Positions 1 to 9,725 are shown, counted from the stretch's first letter. The stretch is 12,976 nucleotides of DNA from Limnoglobus sp043757025 (GCA_043757025.1 JAYVQG010000420.1:1-12976), one strand, 5' to 3'. Numbers and translations are program-made. The notes: a model not told the origin generated them from the sequence alone.

Positions 1-1
1 C

Positions 2-82
2 ATCGAGTCGATGCGGATCGTCTTCGACGATGAGCTTCCCGCGTGGAACTATCGTGCCGTTCCCATAAAAGCGGGAAGTTAA
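2..82 (+). CDS. C-terminal tail of an upstream gene, unidentified
   Basis: An open frame enters from the left edge and ends at a TAA at 80-82, giving 26 residues that include DDELPAWNYRAVP. The third codon positions are mostly C or G, as in the real genes of the window, and the other two plus frames close or lose this bias, so I read it as the true end of a coding sequence. Too little is visible to name the protein. A transposase tail is possible because of the WNY motif, but this is only a guess. The start lies outside the window. Confidence 0.5.
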   Translation: MESMRIVFDDELPAWNYRAVPIKAGS

Positions 83-153
83 TTTCAGACAGTTCCTAAA
101 TTTAGAATTCGACGACCCGAGTCCGTCGATGCTTTAATTTTCGACGATTTCCA

Positions 154-306
154 CCGTACGGAACGCCATGACATTCGACTTCGATGTGATCGTACTTGGG
201 GCGGGGGCGGCGGGACTGATGGCGGCGATCCATGCGGTCGAGCGCGGGCGGTGGGTGTTGCTTTTGGAGAAGATTCTCATGTCCGGGGTACGCGGTGATT
301 TCACGT
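154..306 (+). pseudogene. Truncated duplicate of the baiN-like gene 5' end
   Basis: This stretch aligns with 705-886, the start of the intact flavoprotein gene, and the match includes about a dozen bases upstream of the ATG. The copy keeps the ATG (168) and the dinucleotide-binding GAGAAG motif. Relative to the intact copy it lacks one codon after MT and a 21-nt block (GRKPGVK) that sits between two AAG triplets. It also has a one-base loss just after the MSG codons, which changes the frame. Homology fades near 306. What remains encodes only the first beta-alpha-beta of the FAD-binding fold, so it cannot be a working enzyme. Its frame happens to stay open into the next small gene, so an automatic caller may report a 163-residue fusion (168-659). 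I think that fusion is an artefact. Confidence 0.75.
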
Positions 307-335
307 TGACTCTCAACAAACTGGAGAATCAAGCC

Positions 336-659
336 ATGCTGAACTGGCGTGAACTGAGAGTAGAAGGGCTTGGCCCTATTGAGCGAGTGGTTGCCGTCTT
401 TCAAATCGGCCCGCCATTGGAGCGGCTTCCCTTTCCCAGCTTCAAGGTCAAAGTCATCGAGCGTGTGAACGGCTCGTTTCTGGCGGTTCTGAATGTCGAT
501 GCCCACGACACAAATGGGTGTCGAGATGGCGAGGCAGGATTGGGTATGACGGTGGAAGAAGCTCTGGAGGACGCACTGCGGAGGTTCGTCCGCATACTCG
601 ATGAGCGACAACCTCTCTCCGAGTCTGATTTCATTTGGTCGGACGCAACTGAGTTTTGA
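336..659 (+). CDS. Small conserved-looking protein of unknown function (107 aa)
   Basis: The frame could open at 168 inside the flavoprotein fragment, but the ATG at 336 has a GGAGA site at 323-327 with 8 nt spacing and falls just past the end of the duplicated segment, so I take 336 as the start. The product begins MLNWRELRVEGLGPIERVV and ends FIWSDATEF. It has alternating hydrophobic strands, then a helix (TVEEALEDALRRFVRIL, about residues 72-88), with no signal peptide, membrane segment or Cys pairs. I do not recognise a named family. It has the character of small hypothetical proteins repeated in Gemmata-type genomes, but that is an impression. Codons use more A/T in third positions than the neighbouring genes, which fits recent arrival. 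No function is proposed. Confidence 0.65.
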   Translation: MLNWRELRVEGLGPIERVVAVFQIGPPLERLPFPSFKVKVIERVNGSFLAVLNVDAHDTNGCRDGEAGLGMTVEEALEDALRRFVRILDERQPLSESDFIWSDATEF

Positions 660-710
660 CATTATCGTATCTTGGATACCGTGTGGCGGATCAGGTCGCG
701 TTGCATGTAC

Positions 711-714
711 GGAG
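711..714 (+). promoter_or_regulatory. Ribosome binding site fixing the flavoprotein start at 720
   Basis: GGAG lies 5 nt before the ATG at 720. The frame is open from a TTG at 672 and has another ATG at 705, but only 720 has this site at good spacing, and the FAD-binding beta strand (FDFDAIVLGAG) starts immediately after it. The decayed copy at 168 has GGAA in the same place. Confidence 0.6.
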
Positions 715-719
715 TGCCC

Positions 720-1955
720 ATGACGGGGTTTGATTTCGATGCGATCGTACTTGGGGCGGGGGCGGCGGGACTGATGGCGGCGATCCATTCGGCGGAGCGC
801 GGGCGGCGCGTGTTGCTTTTGGAGAAGGGCCGCAAGCCTGGCGTTAAGATTCTCATGTCCGGCGGCACGCGGTGCAACATCACGCACGATTGCGAAAATC
901 GCGGCATCATCGAGGCGTTCGGCACCAACGGCAAGTTCCTGCACTCGGCACTCGCCGCGTTCGGCGTTCGCGATACCATCGCCTTCTTTGAAGCCGAAGG
1001 CGTGATGACGAAAGTCGAAGATACGGGCAAGATTTTCCCCGTGTCGGATCGTGCGTTCGATGTGCTGAACGCCTTGCTGCGAAGGCTCGAACGCAGCGGG
1101 GCCACGCTCGCCATCGGCGAACCCGCGACGAAACTCCAGAAACTTCCCGATGGCGGATTCGCGGTCACTACGCCGCTCCGTACGCTGACTGCCGAGCACG
1201 TGCTCATCACGACAGGTGGCAAATCGTACCCCGGTTGTGGCACCACCGGCGACGGTTACGGCTTCGCCTCGCAGTTCGGCCACGAGATCGTTTCCACGAA
1301 GCCCGCACTCGTACCCTTGACGGTGCAACCCGAGTGGATCGGCGAACTTCGCGGCATCACGCTGCCCGACGTCGGCCTGAAAGTATTCGACGGTGACAAG
1401 GCCCTGTCAGCACGTCGCGGCTCGATGTTGTTCGCACACTTCGGCCTCACGGGACCGGCCCCGCTCGATGTCAGCCGGAGCGTGAGCGGTCACGCGACGC
1501 CGTCGAAATTGAATCTGCAAGTCGACCTGATGCCGCTCGAATCCGAAGAACAGTTCGACGAATTTTTGCGGGTAGAAACGGCGGCATCGGGGAAGAAACA
1601 ACTGGCTGTAGTGATGTCCGAAAAGTTGCCGCGCCGCGTCTGCGATCAACTGCTGTCGCTCGTCGGTTTCCCACTCGATCGCAAGGCCGCATCGCTGAGT
1701 AAACCGGATCGTTTGAAGTTGGTCGCGACGGCCAAGCGGCTGTCACTGCCGTTACGCGGCACGCTCGGTTTCGAGAAAGCCGAAGTGACATCGGGCGGCG
1801 TAAACTTGATCGACGTCGATTCGCGAACGATGCAGAGCAAGCGACAACCGGGGCTGTATTTCGCAGGCGAAGTCCTCGACCTCGACGGCTGGATCGGCGG
1901 CTACAACTTTCAATCCGCATGGAGCACCGGCTGGCTCGCCGGCCGGAATTTATGA
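720..1955 (+). CDS. BaiN/HI0933-family NAD(P)/FAD-dependent oxidoreductase
   Basis: A 411-residue flavoprotein of the HI0933/YhiN/BaiN family, which is usually about 400 residues, so it looks full length. Residues 8-20 hold the Rossmann GAGAAG motif and a Glu (E35) ends the second strand, as needed to hold the FAD ribose. Residues 44-55 carry ILMSGGTRCNIT, the family's SGGGRCN signature with Thr for the third Gly. TTGGKSYPGCGTTGDGY lies near residue 165, and the C-terminal GEVLDLDGWIGGYNFQ block closes the FAD site. There is no signal peptide, so it should be cytosolic. Members are flavin oxidoreductases; one gut homologue reduces bile-acid enones, but for most, including this one, the substrate is unknown. 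Its 5' end is duplicated at 154-306. No partner gene is evident, and the kinase gene downstream is convergent. Confidence 0.9.
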   Translation: MTGFDFDAIVLGAGAAGLMAAIHSAERGRRVLLLEKGRKPGVKILMSGGTRCNITHDCENRGIIEAFGTNGKFLHSALAAFGVRDTIAFFEAEGVMTKVEDTGKIFPVSDRAFDVLNALLRRLERSGATLAIGEPATKLQKLPDGGFAVTTPLRTLTAEHVLITTGGKSYPGCGTTGDGYGFASQFGHEIVSTKPALVPLTVQPEWIGELRGITLPDVGLKVFDGDKALSARRGSMLFAHFGLTGPAPLDVSRSVSGHATPSKLNLQVDLMPLESEEQFDEFLRVETAASGKKQLAVVMSEKLPRRVCDQLLSLVGFPLDRKAASLSKPDRLKLVATAKRLSLPLRGTLGFEKAEVTSGGVNLIDVDSRTMQSKRQPGLYFAGEVLDLDGWIGGYNFQSAWSTGWLAGRNL

Positions 1956-2092
1956 TGTGTGCTCGTGCTCTTCAGTGCCGGGGTCTGCCTCGTAATGAAC
2001 GTTACCTTTTGTGGATTTTCCCATTCTTGGCGAGCGCTGGTGTCAGAAGTACCCGAACTGATTATTTGTTACAGCCGATGCAAGTCTTTGGG

Positions 2093-3958
2093 TCACGAAG
2101 CCCCGTCTCGCGTTTCGGTCCAGGCATTGGCTAGTTGGTTGAGGTGGTCGATGACGCGGACGAGGCCGATAACGCCGGCCATGCCGACGCCGATGAGGCA
2201 GGAGACGAGGAGACGGAAGCCGAGCGTCATTTCTTTTTTATCTTTCTCGCCGAAGACGATGAGCAAGATCGCGCCGCTCAGCGGGATTAGGTTCGCGAGC
2301 ACCATGAACGGCCCGAAGAAATGCGTGCCGCGATCGAGTTCGGCGGCGGCAGTGGTTGCGTGGAATCGTTCGGGGTTCCAGAGGTACGGATACAACCCTC
2401 GCAGCACGACATAGAGGATGCCGTAGTAGCTGTAAACCATGCCGACGATGCCTGAGAGCACGAACGAAATCAGGAAGTGAACGTACTGCGATGTCGTCAG
2501 TCTGACCTCGCCACCGAAGTGATCGATGACGAGCGGAAAGAGGATGCTACCGGGCAGCCAGCCGACGAACGCCAGCCCGATTCCCCATCTTCCGAGATCG
2601 AGAGCACGATTGCGGACCGCATCGAATTGATCCGGCGTCGCACCCCCTATTTGAACTTGTAACAAATCGCGATAGAGTCGCCGAAGCAGCCGAATCGCGA
2701 TCGTCACACAGACGGAGTAAGCGAGCAGATCGTAGCCGATGACGAGCATCGTGAAGATGCGATGCTGTTTCTCGTTCAGTTTCAGTTCGACCGCGTTGTA
2801 GATGACATTTTGGAACGTACCTACGAAGTGTGGCAGTAGCGCGAACGCGAGCATAACGAGTATCGGGTGGCGGATCGTCCAGCGTCCTAACTTGTGCGGC
2901 GGCGGCAGTCGTCGTTGGGCGGTATGGATCGCGCGGACACCGGCGAGTGCTTCGCGAAGTGCCGCCGCACTTTGATAGCGATCCATCGGGTTCGCTTGCA
3001 AACAGCGTCGAATCACAGCGGCCAGTTCGGGCGGAAGATCGGCTTCGAGTTTGCGCGTCTCCGCGCTCGGCAGTACACCCGTTGCGAGTTGAAACAGTAC
3101 GATTCCGAGCGAGTACAGATCGCTACGTTCGTCGACGGCGACGGCGTCGGGCACACCGCACGCGGCGGCCATCTGTTCCGGCGACATATACTTCGGCGTG
3201 CCACCGGTGACCGATGCGCCGCACGATACGGACACGTTAAAATCGACGAGCATCGGGCGGCCGTACGGCGTGATGAGGATGTTCCCCGGCTTCACATCGC
3301 AGTGCAACACGCCGCGCCCGTGCGCGAATGCGAGTGCCCCTGCGAGTTGCTCGCCGATCCGACACACGGCCTGAATGAAGTCGTCGCCTTCGAGTGCCGC
3401 ACGATCGCGAAGCGATGCAGGGTCGAAGCGACTTTCGCCACTCGCCAGGGCATCGATGGCCGCGAGGAAATCGTTGCCCGTCGCGGGGCGACGATCCTTG
3501 GCGTAGAGGTGCGCAATCGCGTTGCCGAGTGTCGTACCGGGCACGTATTGCAAGCAAAGGCAGTGCTTTTTGCTCGTGAGTTCGGAGAAACCCGAGTAGA
3601 CCTTCACGATATTATCGTGTTCGAGGTTCGCGAGTGCCAGTCCCTCGGATGCACCCGCTACGGTTGCGTCGGTGACCTTCAACGCGACCTGACGGTCGAG
3701 CGAGAGTTGCTTGGCGAGAAAGACCGTGCCCAGCCCGCCCTGGCCGAGCTTGGACAACAACACGAAATCGCCAATGTGCCGCCCCGGCTGCCAGAACTGA
3801 TAGCTTTCGAGGTGCGCGGGCACGCATCCGGGGCCGATCTGAGTGATTTCGGTCGACGAGCCGCTGAGCGCATTTTGCTTCAAAGTGTGCGTGAGCGCGG
3901 CCGATTCGGGTTCCGAACCGACATCGTCGACTTTTGGCGATTGCGACGGCGACATCAT
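2093..3958 (-). CDS. Membrane-anchored serine/threonine protein kinase with HCD/DFN signature
   Basis: A 621-residue protein with an N-terminal cytoplasmic kinase domain (about 60-340) and a C-terminal membrane domain (about 360-605). Kinase motifs in order are the Gly-rich loop LGQGGLGTVF (71-80), VALKV with Lys94, catalytic loop HCDVKPGN (219-226), metal-binding DFN (239-241, in place of DFG), SPE in place of APE (259-261), and DERSDLYSLG (276-285). Catalytic Asp221, Lys223 and Asn226 are present, so it should be active. The Arg of HRD is Cys, so it is a non-RD kinase, probably not switched by activation-loop phosphorylation. About 35 extra residues lie between the hinge and the catalytic loop. 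Six or so hydrophobic segments follow (near 364-383, 401-424, 457-478, 490-517, 548-569, 578-602). I recognise no sensor domain. Two ATGs are in tandem (3958, 3955) and no Shine-Dalgarno is seen. Substrates are unknown. Confidence 0.92.
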   Translation of the reverse strand: MMSPSQSPKVDDVGSEPESAALTHTLKQNALSGSSTEITQIGPGCVPAHLESYQFWQPGRHIGDFVLLSKLGQGGLGTVFLAKQLSLDRQVALKVTDATVAGASEGLALANLEHDNIVKVYSGFSELTSKKHCLCLQYVPGTTLGNAIAHLYAKDRRPATGNDFLAAIDALASGESRFDPASLRDRAALEGDDFIQAVCRIGEQLAGALAFAHGRGVLHCDVKPGNILITPYGRPMLVDFNVSVSCGASVTGGTPKYMSPEQMAAACGVPDAVAVDERSDLYSLGIVLFQLATGVLPSAETRKLEADLPPELAAVIRRCLQANPMDRYQSAAALREALAGVRAIHTAQRRLPPPHKLGRWTIRHPILVMLAFALLPHFVGTFQNVIYNAVELKLNEKQHRIFTMLVIGYDLLAYSVCVTIAIRLLRRLYRDLLQVQIGGATPDQFDAVRNRALDLGRWGIGLAFVGWLPGSILFPLVIDHFGGEVRLTTSQYVHFLISFVLSGIVGMVYSYYGILYVVLRGLYPYLWNPERFHATTAAAELDRGTHFFGPFMVLANLIPLSGAILLIVFGEKDKKEMTLGFRLLVSCLIGVGMAGVIGLVRVIDHLNQLANAWTETRDGAS

Positions 3959-4056
3959 AGAGTGACTCGCGCCAATAAAGGAAATCTGATGAATCGCGAA
4001 CGTCCGCTACCCACATGAACCGTACGCGATTAAGATACAGACATATCCTTCAAACT

Positions 4057-5427
4057 ATGAGCGAAATCTTTATGTCATTGGTCGAGCGATACGCGGATGC
4101 TTTCGATGGCTCGCGGCAACGCTTCGAGATCGCGAAGACACTCTTCCCGACCGGCGTTACGCACGACGCCCGGATGATGGACCCGTTCCCGGTGTACATC
4201 AACCGGGCGAAGGGTTCCAAAAAGTGGGACGTCGATGGCCATGAATTGATCGACTATTTCGTCGGGCACGGCTCGCACTTACTCGGCCATTCGCCCGAAG
4301 CGGTCGTCTTGGCGGTACAAGAACAGATGAGCAAAGGCACGCACCCCGGCGCGTGCCACGATCTCGAAATCGAGTGGGCGACGTGGGTGAAGAAACTCAC
4401 CCCGTCGGCGGAGCGAGTTCGCTTTACGGGGAGTGGCACCGAAGCGACGATGATGGCGTTGCGGTTGGCGAGGCTGTTTACCGGACGCTCGAAGTTCCTG
4501 AAATTCCACGGGCATTTCCACGGTTGGCACGATTACGTCACCATCTCTTCCGATCCGCCGTACGAATCGACCTCGGTACCAGGCGTGCCTGCGGGCGTGG
4601 CCGATTGTTGCGTGGCGATTCCGCCGAACGACCTCAATCGCGTCGAAGATACGCTGAAAGCGAACGCCGACATCGGTGCGGTGATCCTCGAACCGACGGG
4701 CGGCCACTGGGGCGCGGTGCCGATTCGCGGCGAGTTCCTGCACGGGTTGCGAACACTTTGTACGAAGCACGATGTGCTGCTGATTTTCGACGAAGTGATT
4801 ACGGGGTTTCGCGTCGCGCCGGGTGGGGCACAGCAAGTCTACGGCGTGACACCGGACCTCACGACACTCGCGAAAATTCTCGCAGGCGGTCTGCCCGGTG
4901 GGTGCCTCGTGGGTCGTGCGGACATCCTCGCGTTCATCGAGCCGCGCGCGGGCAAGCCGAAGATGAAACACCCCGGAACTTACAACGCGAATCCACTCTC
5001 GGCATCGGCGGGCATCGCGACGTTGCAACAGATCGCGACGGGTGAACCGAGCGAGAAAGCGAACACAATCGCACGTTACTTGCGTAATGGATTGAACGAA
5101 CTTTTCGCAAGCCGCAACAGTCATTGGATCGCGTACGGCGATTTTTCAATGGTTCGCATTGTGCCGAATTACACCGGACCACGTGCGACGATCGCCACGA
5201 CGGACAACGACGGTTTCGTGCCTCTGAACGGCGATGTCAACGCACTCGACGGGCCGAAGAACACGAAACACATGCATGCCGTCCGCCAGGGGATGCTCCT
5301 CAACGGCGTCGATTTCTGGGGCTACGCAGGCCTGACGAGTAGTATGCACAGCGTCGAAGATGCCGATAAAACGATCCGCGCATTCGCGGCAACCCTTGAA
5401 CTGATGGCCATCGATGGGATCGAATAG
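4057..5427 (+). CDS. Class III aminotransferase, glutamate-1-semialdehyde aminomutase-like
   Basis: A PLP-dependent fold-type I enzyme of 456 residues from this start. The frame also has ATGs at 4015 and 4072; none has a clear Shine-Dalgarno, and 4057 or 4072 best fit family length. Visible motifs (numbered from 4057) are SGTEA for phosphate binding (126-130), FHGHFHGWHD near 150-159, IFDEVITGFR with the PLP-nitrogen Asp245, LAKILAGGLPGG with the Schiff-base Lys273, and GTYNANPLSASAG (307 on). These match the aminomutase (HemL) branch. However, the HemL N-terminal GGVNSPVRAF block is replaced by TGVTHDARMMDPFPVYINRA, and residues about 370-410 hold a longer insert. No tetrapyrrole gene is nearby. 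I therefore call it an aminomutase or aminotransferase of unknown substrate, not HemL. It is followed after 3 nt by a ROK regulator gene, so the two are probably co-transcribed. Confidence 0.85.
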   Translation: MSEIFMSLVERYADAFDGSRQRFEIAKTLFPTGVTHDARMMDPFPVYINRAKGSKKWDVDGHELIDYFVGHGSHLLGHSPEAVVLAVQEQMSKGTHPGACHDLEIEWATWVKKLTPSAERVRFTGSGTEATMMALRLARLFTGRSKFLKFHGHFHGWHDYVTISSDPPYESTSVPGVPAGVADCCVAIPPNDLNRVEDTLKANADIGAVILEPTGGHWGAVPIRGEFLHGLRTLCTKHDVLLIFDEVITGFRVAPGGAQQVYGVTPDLTTLAKILAGGLPGGCLVGRADILAFIEPRAGKPKMKHPGTYNANPLSASAGIATLQQIATGEPSEKANTIARYLRNGLNELFASRNSHWIAYGDFSMVRIVPNYTGPRATIATTDNDGFVPLNGDVNALDGPKNTKHMHAVRQGMLLNGVDFWGYAGLTSSMHSVEDADKTIRAFAATLELMAIDGIE

Positions 5428-5430
5428 TCC

Positions 5431-6603
5431 ATGAAAAACGCCATCACATCGCACTTGCGACCGCAGCTTCTGGGGCGGATGACGCAGCGCGCCGTCGTCG
5501 AGGCACTCAAGAGCCAAGGGCCGATCTCACGGGCAGACATCGCACGCCTCACGGGTATCAGCCCGACGACGGTTTCGTCGGCAGTCACGCAGGTTTTGCT
5601 CGCGGGATACATCGAAGAAACCGATGCGGAAATCAGTGGGCCAGGCCGGCCGGGGAAGATCCTTCGGCTCGCGCGAGAATCGGTGCAAGTCATCGGCGTC
5701 TCGGTCGAACCCGAATGGTGCGAGATGGTCGTCGGCGGGCTGGACGGCAGCATTTACACAGATCGCTCGCTGAAATTCCTGACCCCAAACACGTACGCGC
5801 GGCTTCTCTCCGAGATCGAACGACACGCGAAACCGTGGATCGATACGCAGAACGTGCAAACTCTCGGCCTTGGCCTCAGCCTGCCGGGCATCATCGATCC
5901 GAGTGGCGACCGGGCGGTCTTCTCGCCGAATTTTCACCAGACCGACGATCAGCATCCCAGCAACGATTTGCGCGACCGACTCGGATTCAGTACCATTCTC
6001 GTTCAAGAAAATGACGCGCTGTGCTTGGCCGAACGTCGCGCTCACCTCACCGAAGATCTTGCGATCATCGACTACGGTGGCGGGTTGGGGCTGGGTGTGA
6101 TTACGGGCGGGCGGTTGCTCGCGCGGCACGTCGGTTTGCCCCGCGAATTGGGCCATATCACGATCGATCCGAACGGCGCGATCTGCGGGTGCGGGAACCG
6201 CGGCTGCCTCGAAACGCTCGCCACCGATGCCACCTTCGCTCGGCGCGTCTCGGCAAAAGTCGGGCGGTTGGTTACCATCGACGAGGCGATCCGTTTGGCG
6301 ACTGACAACCCGGTGGGATTCCACACCGAAATTGAAGCCGTGATCGACTGGCTCGCGATCGCCGTTGCGGCAACGGCCAATCTGTTCGCACCGCCGCTCA
6401 TCATCATGCACGGACGATTGCTGAGCGTCGCGCCGAACCTGCTCGAATGCCTCGCTTCGCGCGCGGCCACGCGGAAACTGCGGCCATTTCGCGAGAAGTG
6501 CCGCCTGTTGCAATCGACTTCCACGAAAGCCCAAGGTGCCCTCGCGGGCATCCTCGATCATCTCTTTGAAGAACTCGGCCCACTGGTACCGACGAACGCT
6601 TGA
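5431..6603 (+). CDS. ROK-family transcriptional regulator (NagC/XylR type)
   Basis: A 390-residue ROK protein with an N-terminal winged helix-turn-helix (about 18-80; GPISRADIARLTGISPTTV is the helix pair), which marks it as a DNA-binding regulator rather than a plain sugar kinase. The ROK domain fills about 85-380: END at 193-195 supplies the position of the kinase catalytic Asp, DYGGGLGLGV (214-223) is the phosphate loop, and ELGHITIDPNG followed by CGCGNRGCLE (239-261) is the zinc site with His242, Cys252, Cys254 and Cys259. ROK regulators usually sense sugars or amino-sugars and repress uptake or breakdown genes. The ATG lies 3 nt after the stop of the aminomutase-like gene, so the likely target is its own operon. 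The ligand cannot be read from sequence. Whether it retains sugar-kinase activity is unknown. Confidence 0.9.
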   Translation: MKNAITSHLRPQLLGRMTQRAVVEALKSQGPISRADIARLTGISPTTVSSAVTQVLLAGYIEETDAEISGPGRPGKILRLARESVQVIGVSVEPEWCEMVVGGLDGSIYTDRSLKFLTPNTYARLLSEIERHAKPWIDTQNVQTLGLGLSLPGIIDPSGDRAVFSPNFHQTDDQHPSNDLRDRLGFSTILVQENDALCLAERRAHLTEDLAIIDYGGGLGLGVITGGRLLARHVGLPRELGHITIDPNGAICGCGNRGCLETLATDATFARRVSAKVGRLVTIDEAIRLATDNPVGFHTEIEAVIDWLAIAVAATANLFAPPLIIMHGRLLSVAPNLLECLASRAATRKLRPFREKCRLLQSTSTKAQGALAGILDHLFEELGPLVPTNA

Positions 6604-6615
6604 TGGTTTGCTTCG

Positions 6616-6621
6616 TACAAT
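6616..6621 (+). promoter_or_regulatory. Candidate -10 box for a leaderless pseudouridine synthase transcript
   Basis: TACAAT matches the -10 consensus at five of six bases and ends 6 nt before the ATG at 6628, so transcription would begin at or next to the start codon. No Shine-Dalgarno is seen before 6628, which agrees. No good -35 element is found at normal spacing, so this stays tentative. Confidence 0.3.
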
Positions 6622-6627
6622 GTATCG

Positions 6628-7623
6628 ATGGAACGTCTCAACAAATATCTCGCCCATGCGGGCATCGGTTCGCGTCGACACTGCGATGAACTCATCGCAG
6701 CCGGGCGCGTCAAAATCGATGGCCGCATCGTTCGCGATCTCGGCGTCAAAGTCGACGTCGAAAAAAACAAAATCTCCGTCGACGACAACAACGTGCGTTC
6801 GGAAAAACCGACGTACTGGGTCGTCAACAAACCGGTCGGTTACCTCTGTACGAACCACGACCCGGCGGGACGCCCGCTGGCGCTCGATCTGATTACCCAC
6901 GTCGAACAGCGCGTCTACACCGTCGGGCGACTCGACGAAGCGAGCGAAGGCTTGCTGCTGATGACGAACGATGGCGAACTCGCCTTCCAACTGATGCACC
7001 CGAAGTTCGAGATCGAGAAAACCTACCTCGCGCTGGTGGCGGGGCAGCCGTCGATTATGGACTTGCAAAAATTGCTCGATGGCGTCTGGCTGAGCGATGG
7101 CAAAGTCAAGGCGAAGGCGGCACGCAAAGTCCGCAGCCAAGGCGATAGTACGTGGGTGCGAATCGTGTTGTGCGAAGGCAAGAACCGCGAAATTCGTCGA
7201 ATGCTCGCGCAACTCGGCCACAAAGTGATGCGACTTCAACGAATCTCGCTCGGCCCCGTGCGACTCGATCGCTTGCCGAAAGGCAAGTCGCGGCGGTTGA
7301 GTTTGCTCGAATTGAACGCACTGAAGAAAGCGGTCGAGGAGAGCGGAAAGAAGATCCAGCGCGTGCGTAATCGCATCGCCGGCACGAAGATCGCACCCGA
7401 AGAGGAAACGCCCCCCGCCGCGACCGAGAAGCCAATCGTCGACACGCGACCGATCCTGACCAGCCGCCCACCCGCATCGCGGACCGCAATGCCACCTCGC
7501 CCCGCCGCACCGCGTCCCGCCGCACCGCGACCGGCTGCACCGCGCCCCGCTACTAGTCGTCCTGCTGCACCGCGCCCGCCCGCGAGTCGATCGCCGACGC
7601 GGCGACCACCCGAAGGACGATAG
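6628..7623 (+). CDS. RsuA/RluB-family rRNA pseudouridine synthase with repetitive basic tail
   Basis: A 331-residue enzyme that isomerises uridine to pseudouridine in rRNA. An S4 RNA-binding domain covers about 1-58 (MERLNKYLAHAGIGSRR, RVKIDGRIV). The catalytic domain follows, with NKPVGYLCT (67-75), the catalytic Asp103 in GRLDEASEGLLLMTNDGEL, KTYLALV (131-137), and GKNREIRRML near 184-193. These place it in the RsuA/RluB/RluE/RluF branch, most like RluB, which modifies 23S rRNA; the exact uridine cannot be read. The enzyme proper ends near residue 240. The remaining 90 residues are a disordered Pro/Ala/Arg tail with PRPAA-type repeats, probably an RNA- or ribosome-contacting extension. The start has no Shine-Dalgarno and a possible leaderless promoter. 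It lies 24 nt after the ROK gene in the same direction. Confidence 0.93.
   Translation: MERLNKYLAHAGIGSRRHCDELIAAGRVKIDGRIVRDLGVKVDVEKNKISVDDNNVRSEKPTYWVVNKPVGYLCTNHDPAGRPLALDLITHVEQRVYTVGRLDEASEGLLLMTNDGELAFQLMHPKFEIEKTYLALVAGQPSIMDLQKLLDGVWLSDGKVKAKAARKVRSQGDSTWVRIVLCEGKNREIRRMLAQLGHKVMRLQRISLGPVRLDRLPKGKSRRLSLLELNALKKAVEESGKKIQRVRNRIAGTKIAPEEETPPAATEKPIVDTRPILTSRPPASRTAMPPRPAAPRPAAPRPAAPRPATSRPAAPRPPASRSPTRRPPEGR
7492..7590 (+). repeat. Short tandem repeat coding for PRPAA units
   Basis: About five imperfect copies of a 15-nt unit (core ccccgccgcaccgcg) encode PRPAA or PRPAT in the tail of the pseudouridine synthase. The copies differ mainly at third positions, so the amino-acid pattern is better kept than the DNA. 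Copy number may vary between strains. Confidence 0.7.
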
Positions 7624-7677
7624 TCGACGTTTGTACGACGCTCCATCATCCATCGACGGGTCGCACGTACAACTGAC

Positions 7678-7682
7678 AAGGA
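7678..7682 (+). promoter_or_regulatory. Ribosome binding site of the yyaL-like gene
   Basis: AAGGA lies 7 nt before the ATG at 7690 and supports that start. The N-terminal residues NRLAVESSLYLRQHANNPVDW match the usual beginning of the family. Confidence 0.6.
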
Positions 7683-7689
7683 TTTTCCG

Positions 7690-9725
<2,036 letters not shown>

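Noticed and set aside
168..659. A 163-residue fusion of flavoprotein start and small protein
   Set aside because: The join lies where the duplicated segment decays, and the small gene has its own ribosome site and ATG at 336.
102..1328. A 408-codon minus-strand frame with an internal repeat
   Set aside because: The repeat in this frame (DRRHQSRRPRPKYD twice) is just the antisense of the duplicated flavoprotein start; it has no ribosome site or family resemblance.
2894..4018. A 374-codon plus-strand frame
   Set aside because: Antisense shadow of the kinase domain, which has unmistakable catalytic motifs on the other strand.
7631..7672. Inverted repeat TTGTACG...CGTACAA between the pseudouridine synthase and yyaL-like genes
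   Set aside because: Only 7 bp perfect with a long loop and no T tract; too weak to call a terminator or operator.
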